Under the pieces are notes generated by a model. The model worked only from the letters and a program-made list of their open reading frames with translations, did not search any database and was not told the DNA's origin. Positions 62,974 through 64,000 of a DNA stretch of 64,000 nt are shown piece after piece. The position numbers and the translations under genes were made by a program. Positions within the stretch are counted from its first letter, which is position 1; each line of letters opens with the position of its first letter. This DNA is from Edaphobacter sp. (GTDB lineage Bacteria; Acidobacteriota; Terriglobia; Terriglobales; Acidobacteriaceae), in assembly GCF_028283685.1 (NCBI RefSeq), contig NZ_JAPWKF010000006.1:21729-85728 (forward strand), written 5' to 3'.

Positions 62974-64000
62974 TCATGAATCTCTTTCGCAGCACACGTG
63001 ACGGCATGAAGGCGCTCCGCGACAGGAAGGCGCGCAATGCGGAGATCGATGCAGAGCTGGAGTCGTTTCTCAGCGAATCGATCAGCGACAAGATGCGCAG
63101 CGGCATGAGCCTGAAGGAGGCCGAGCGTGCGGCCCGGGTTGAAGTGGGCAGTGCCTCGGTGGTGAAGCACAAGGTGTGGAACGCGGGCTGGGAGTCGCAC
63201 GCCGATCGTCTGTGGAGTGACCTCATGTATACGCTGCGTCGTCTCTCGCATAGTCGCGCGCTGGTGCTGACGGTGGTGCTCTCAATCGGTCTCGGCATCG
63301 CGGCCAATGCCACCATCTTTTCGCTCGTCAGCAAGTTCGTGCTGCAGCAGCCTCCGGTGGGAGACCCCGCAACGATGGTGACGGTGAATCGCACCTACGA
63401 TCACGGTCAGTGCTGCAATAACTTTCCTGTGCCTGTGGTTCGCGATGTGCAGCAGCAGGCGAAGTCGTTCTCCGGCGTCGCGGGATACTACGAGACCATG
63501 CAGACATCGCTTGGGTTGTCCGGCGATCCGCATCGCGAGTGGGGACAGGCGGTGACGGCCAACTTCTTCGACGTGGCGCAGATGACCATGGCGGCGGGCC
63601 GCGGCTTTGCGGCGAATGAGGAGAGCGCTCCGGTCATCGTGCTCGGGTACAACCTGTGGCAGCAGCGCTTCAGGGGCGATCCCGGCATCGTGGGCAAGGT
63701 GATCGATGTCTCCGGCTATCCGTACACGGTGGCGGGCGTTGCGCCGCGCGGATTTCGCGGGCTGGATCAGGTGCTCAATCCGCAGTTCTGGGTTCCGCTG
63801 GGCAAGCTGCCGGAGCTGGCCGTCAATGCGCCGCCGCAGACCTCGCGCGAGAGCCAGTGGCTGCGCATCGCGGCGCGGCTCAGGCCCGGAGTCAGCAGGA
63901 CCGAGGCATCGCGAGAGCTGAGCGTGATCGCCGATCGTCTGGCGCAGCAGTACCCAAAGACGGATAAGGGCAACGGGTTCATGGTCGAGGGTATCGGCTC
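62970..64000 (+). CDS. ADOP-family (MacB/FtsX-like) ABC permease, 3' cut by window
   Basis: The open frame from ATG 62970 (ATGA overlap with padR; ATG 62976 is the alternative) runs off the window, about 343 residues seen. A cytoplasmic N-terminal helical part (ARNAEIDAELESFLSESISD) is typical of acidobacterial duplicated orphan permeases. Then come the first membrane helix (RALVLTVVLSIGLGIAANAT) and a MacB_PCD periplasmic domain (FPVPVVRDVQQQAKSFSGVA, VIDVSGYPYTVAGVAPRGFR). These proteins probably transport or mechanically transmit in efflux. No own ATPase is seen. Substrate unknown. Confidence 0.85.
   Translation, partial: MIMNLFRSTRDGMKALRDRKARNAEIDAELESFLSESISDKMRSGMSLKEAERAARVEVGSASVVKHKVWNAGWESHADRLWSDLMYTLRRLSHSRALVLTVVLSIGLGIAANATIFSLVSKFVLQQPPVGDPATMVTVNRTYDHGQCCNNFPVPVVRDVQQQAKSFSGVAGYYETMQTSLGLSGDPHREWGQAVTANFFDVAQMTMAAGRGFAANEESAPVIVLGYNLWQQRFRGDPGIVGKVIDVSGYPYTVAGVAPRGFRGLDQVLNPQFWVPLGKLPELAVNAPPQTSRESQWLRIAARLRPGVSRTEASRELSVIADRLAQQYPKTDKGNGFMVEGIG

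Overview
The window looks like chromosomal DNA of an acidobacterium, most likely family Acidobacteriaceae (Granulicella, Terriglobus or Edaphobacter type). The case rests on a GC-rich sequence, an Oar-like TonB receptor with an N-terminal carboxypeptidase-regulatory domain, a PadR regulator coupled to an ADOP-type MacB permease, PEP-CTERM proteins, choice-of-anchor-D repeat proteins, the hopanoid glycosyltransferase HpnI, and many intergenic copies of a GCAGGTTCCT...GGAATGACAA repeat. The genus is an inference. I saw no tRNA, rRNA or CRISPR array.

Left part (1-41150): mostly host housekeeping and accessory genes. In order there are a 5'-truncated gene; a frameshifted AAA ATPase between two copies of a direct repeat; two paralogous mini zinc-finger proteins (2057-2347 and 8314-8562); a membrane protein with an OmpA-like tail; pdxI divergent from a TetR gene; qorR/qorB with a palindromic operator between them; a B3-like metallo-beta-lactamase-fold protein; thrS; a phytanoyl-CoA dioxygenase remnant; the TonB receptor; two PEP-CTERM proteins; a TlpA-like protein; an R3H/KH protein; a LysR regulator; an ICMT-like methyltransferase with TetR and SDR genes; a secreted nuclease; rlmI; a YhiN-like flavoprotein; a giant frameshifted beta-propeller/anchor-D protein; a nucleotide-sugar dehydrogenase and epimerase pair; a class II photolyase; hpnI; a cupin; and purE-purK.

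Middle part (41441-57728): a compact capsid-type prophage or gene-transfer-agent-like cassette. It runs leftward from about 56570 and is faced by a rightward repressor-like gene at 57015. Recognisable parts are a zinc ribbon, a sigma-4-like HTH protein, prohead protease, scaffold-like protein, HK97-type major capsid protein, head-tail adaptor, small tail or neck proteins, terminase large subunit, portal, a 701-aa structural protein and an XhlA-like membrane protein. No integrase, replication gene, tape measure or endolysin was found. A host-like block (MarR-GNAT fusion, HipA-like kinase, DUF3037 protein) lies between terminase and portal. A terminator and 14-nt tandem repeats follow the capsid gene.

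Right part (57837-64000): a low-GC membrane protein, a frameshifted alpha/beta hydrolase, a small beta-barrel protein, an unusual 709-aa fusion of a trypsin-like protease with a DNA/RNA non-specific endonuclease, and a PadR-ADOP operon cut by the window end. Four genes carry a single-base frameshift. That suggests either real decay or residual assembly indels, and it should be kept in mind when using these gene models.
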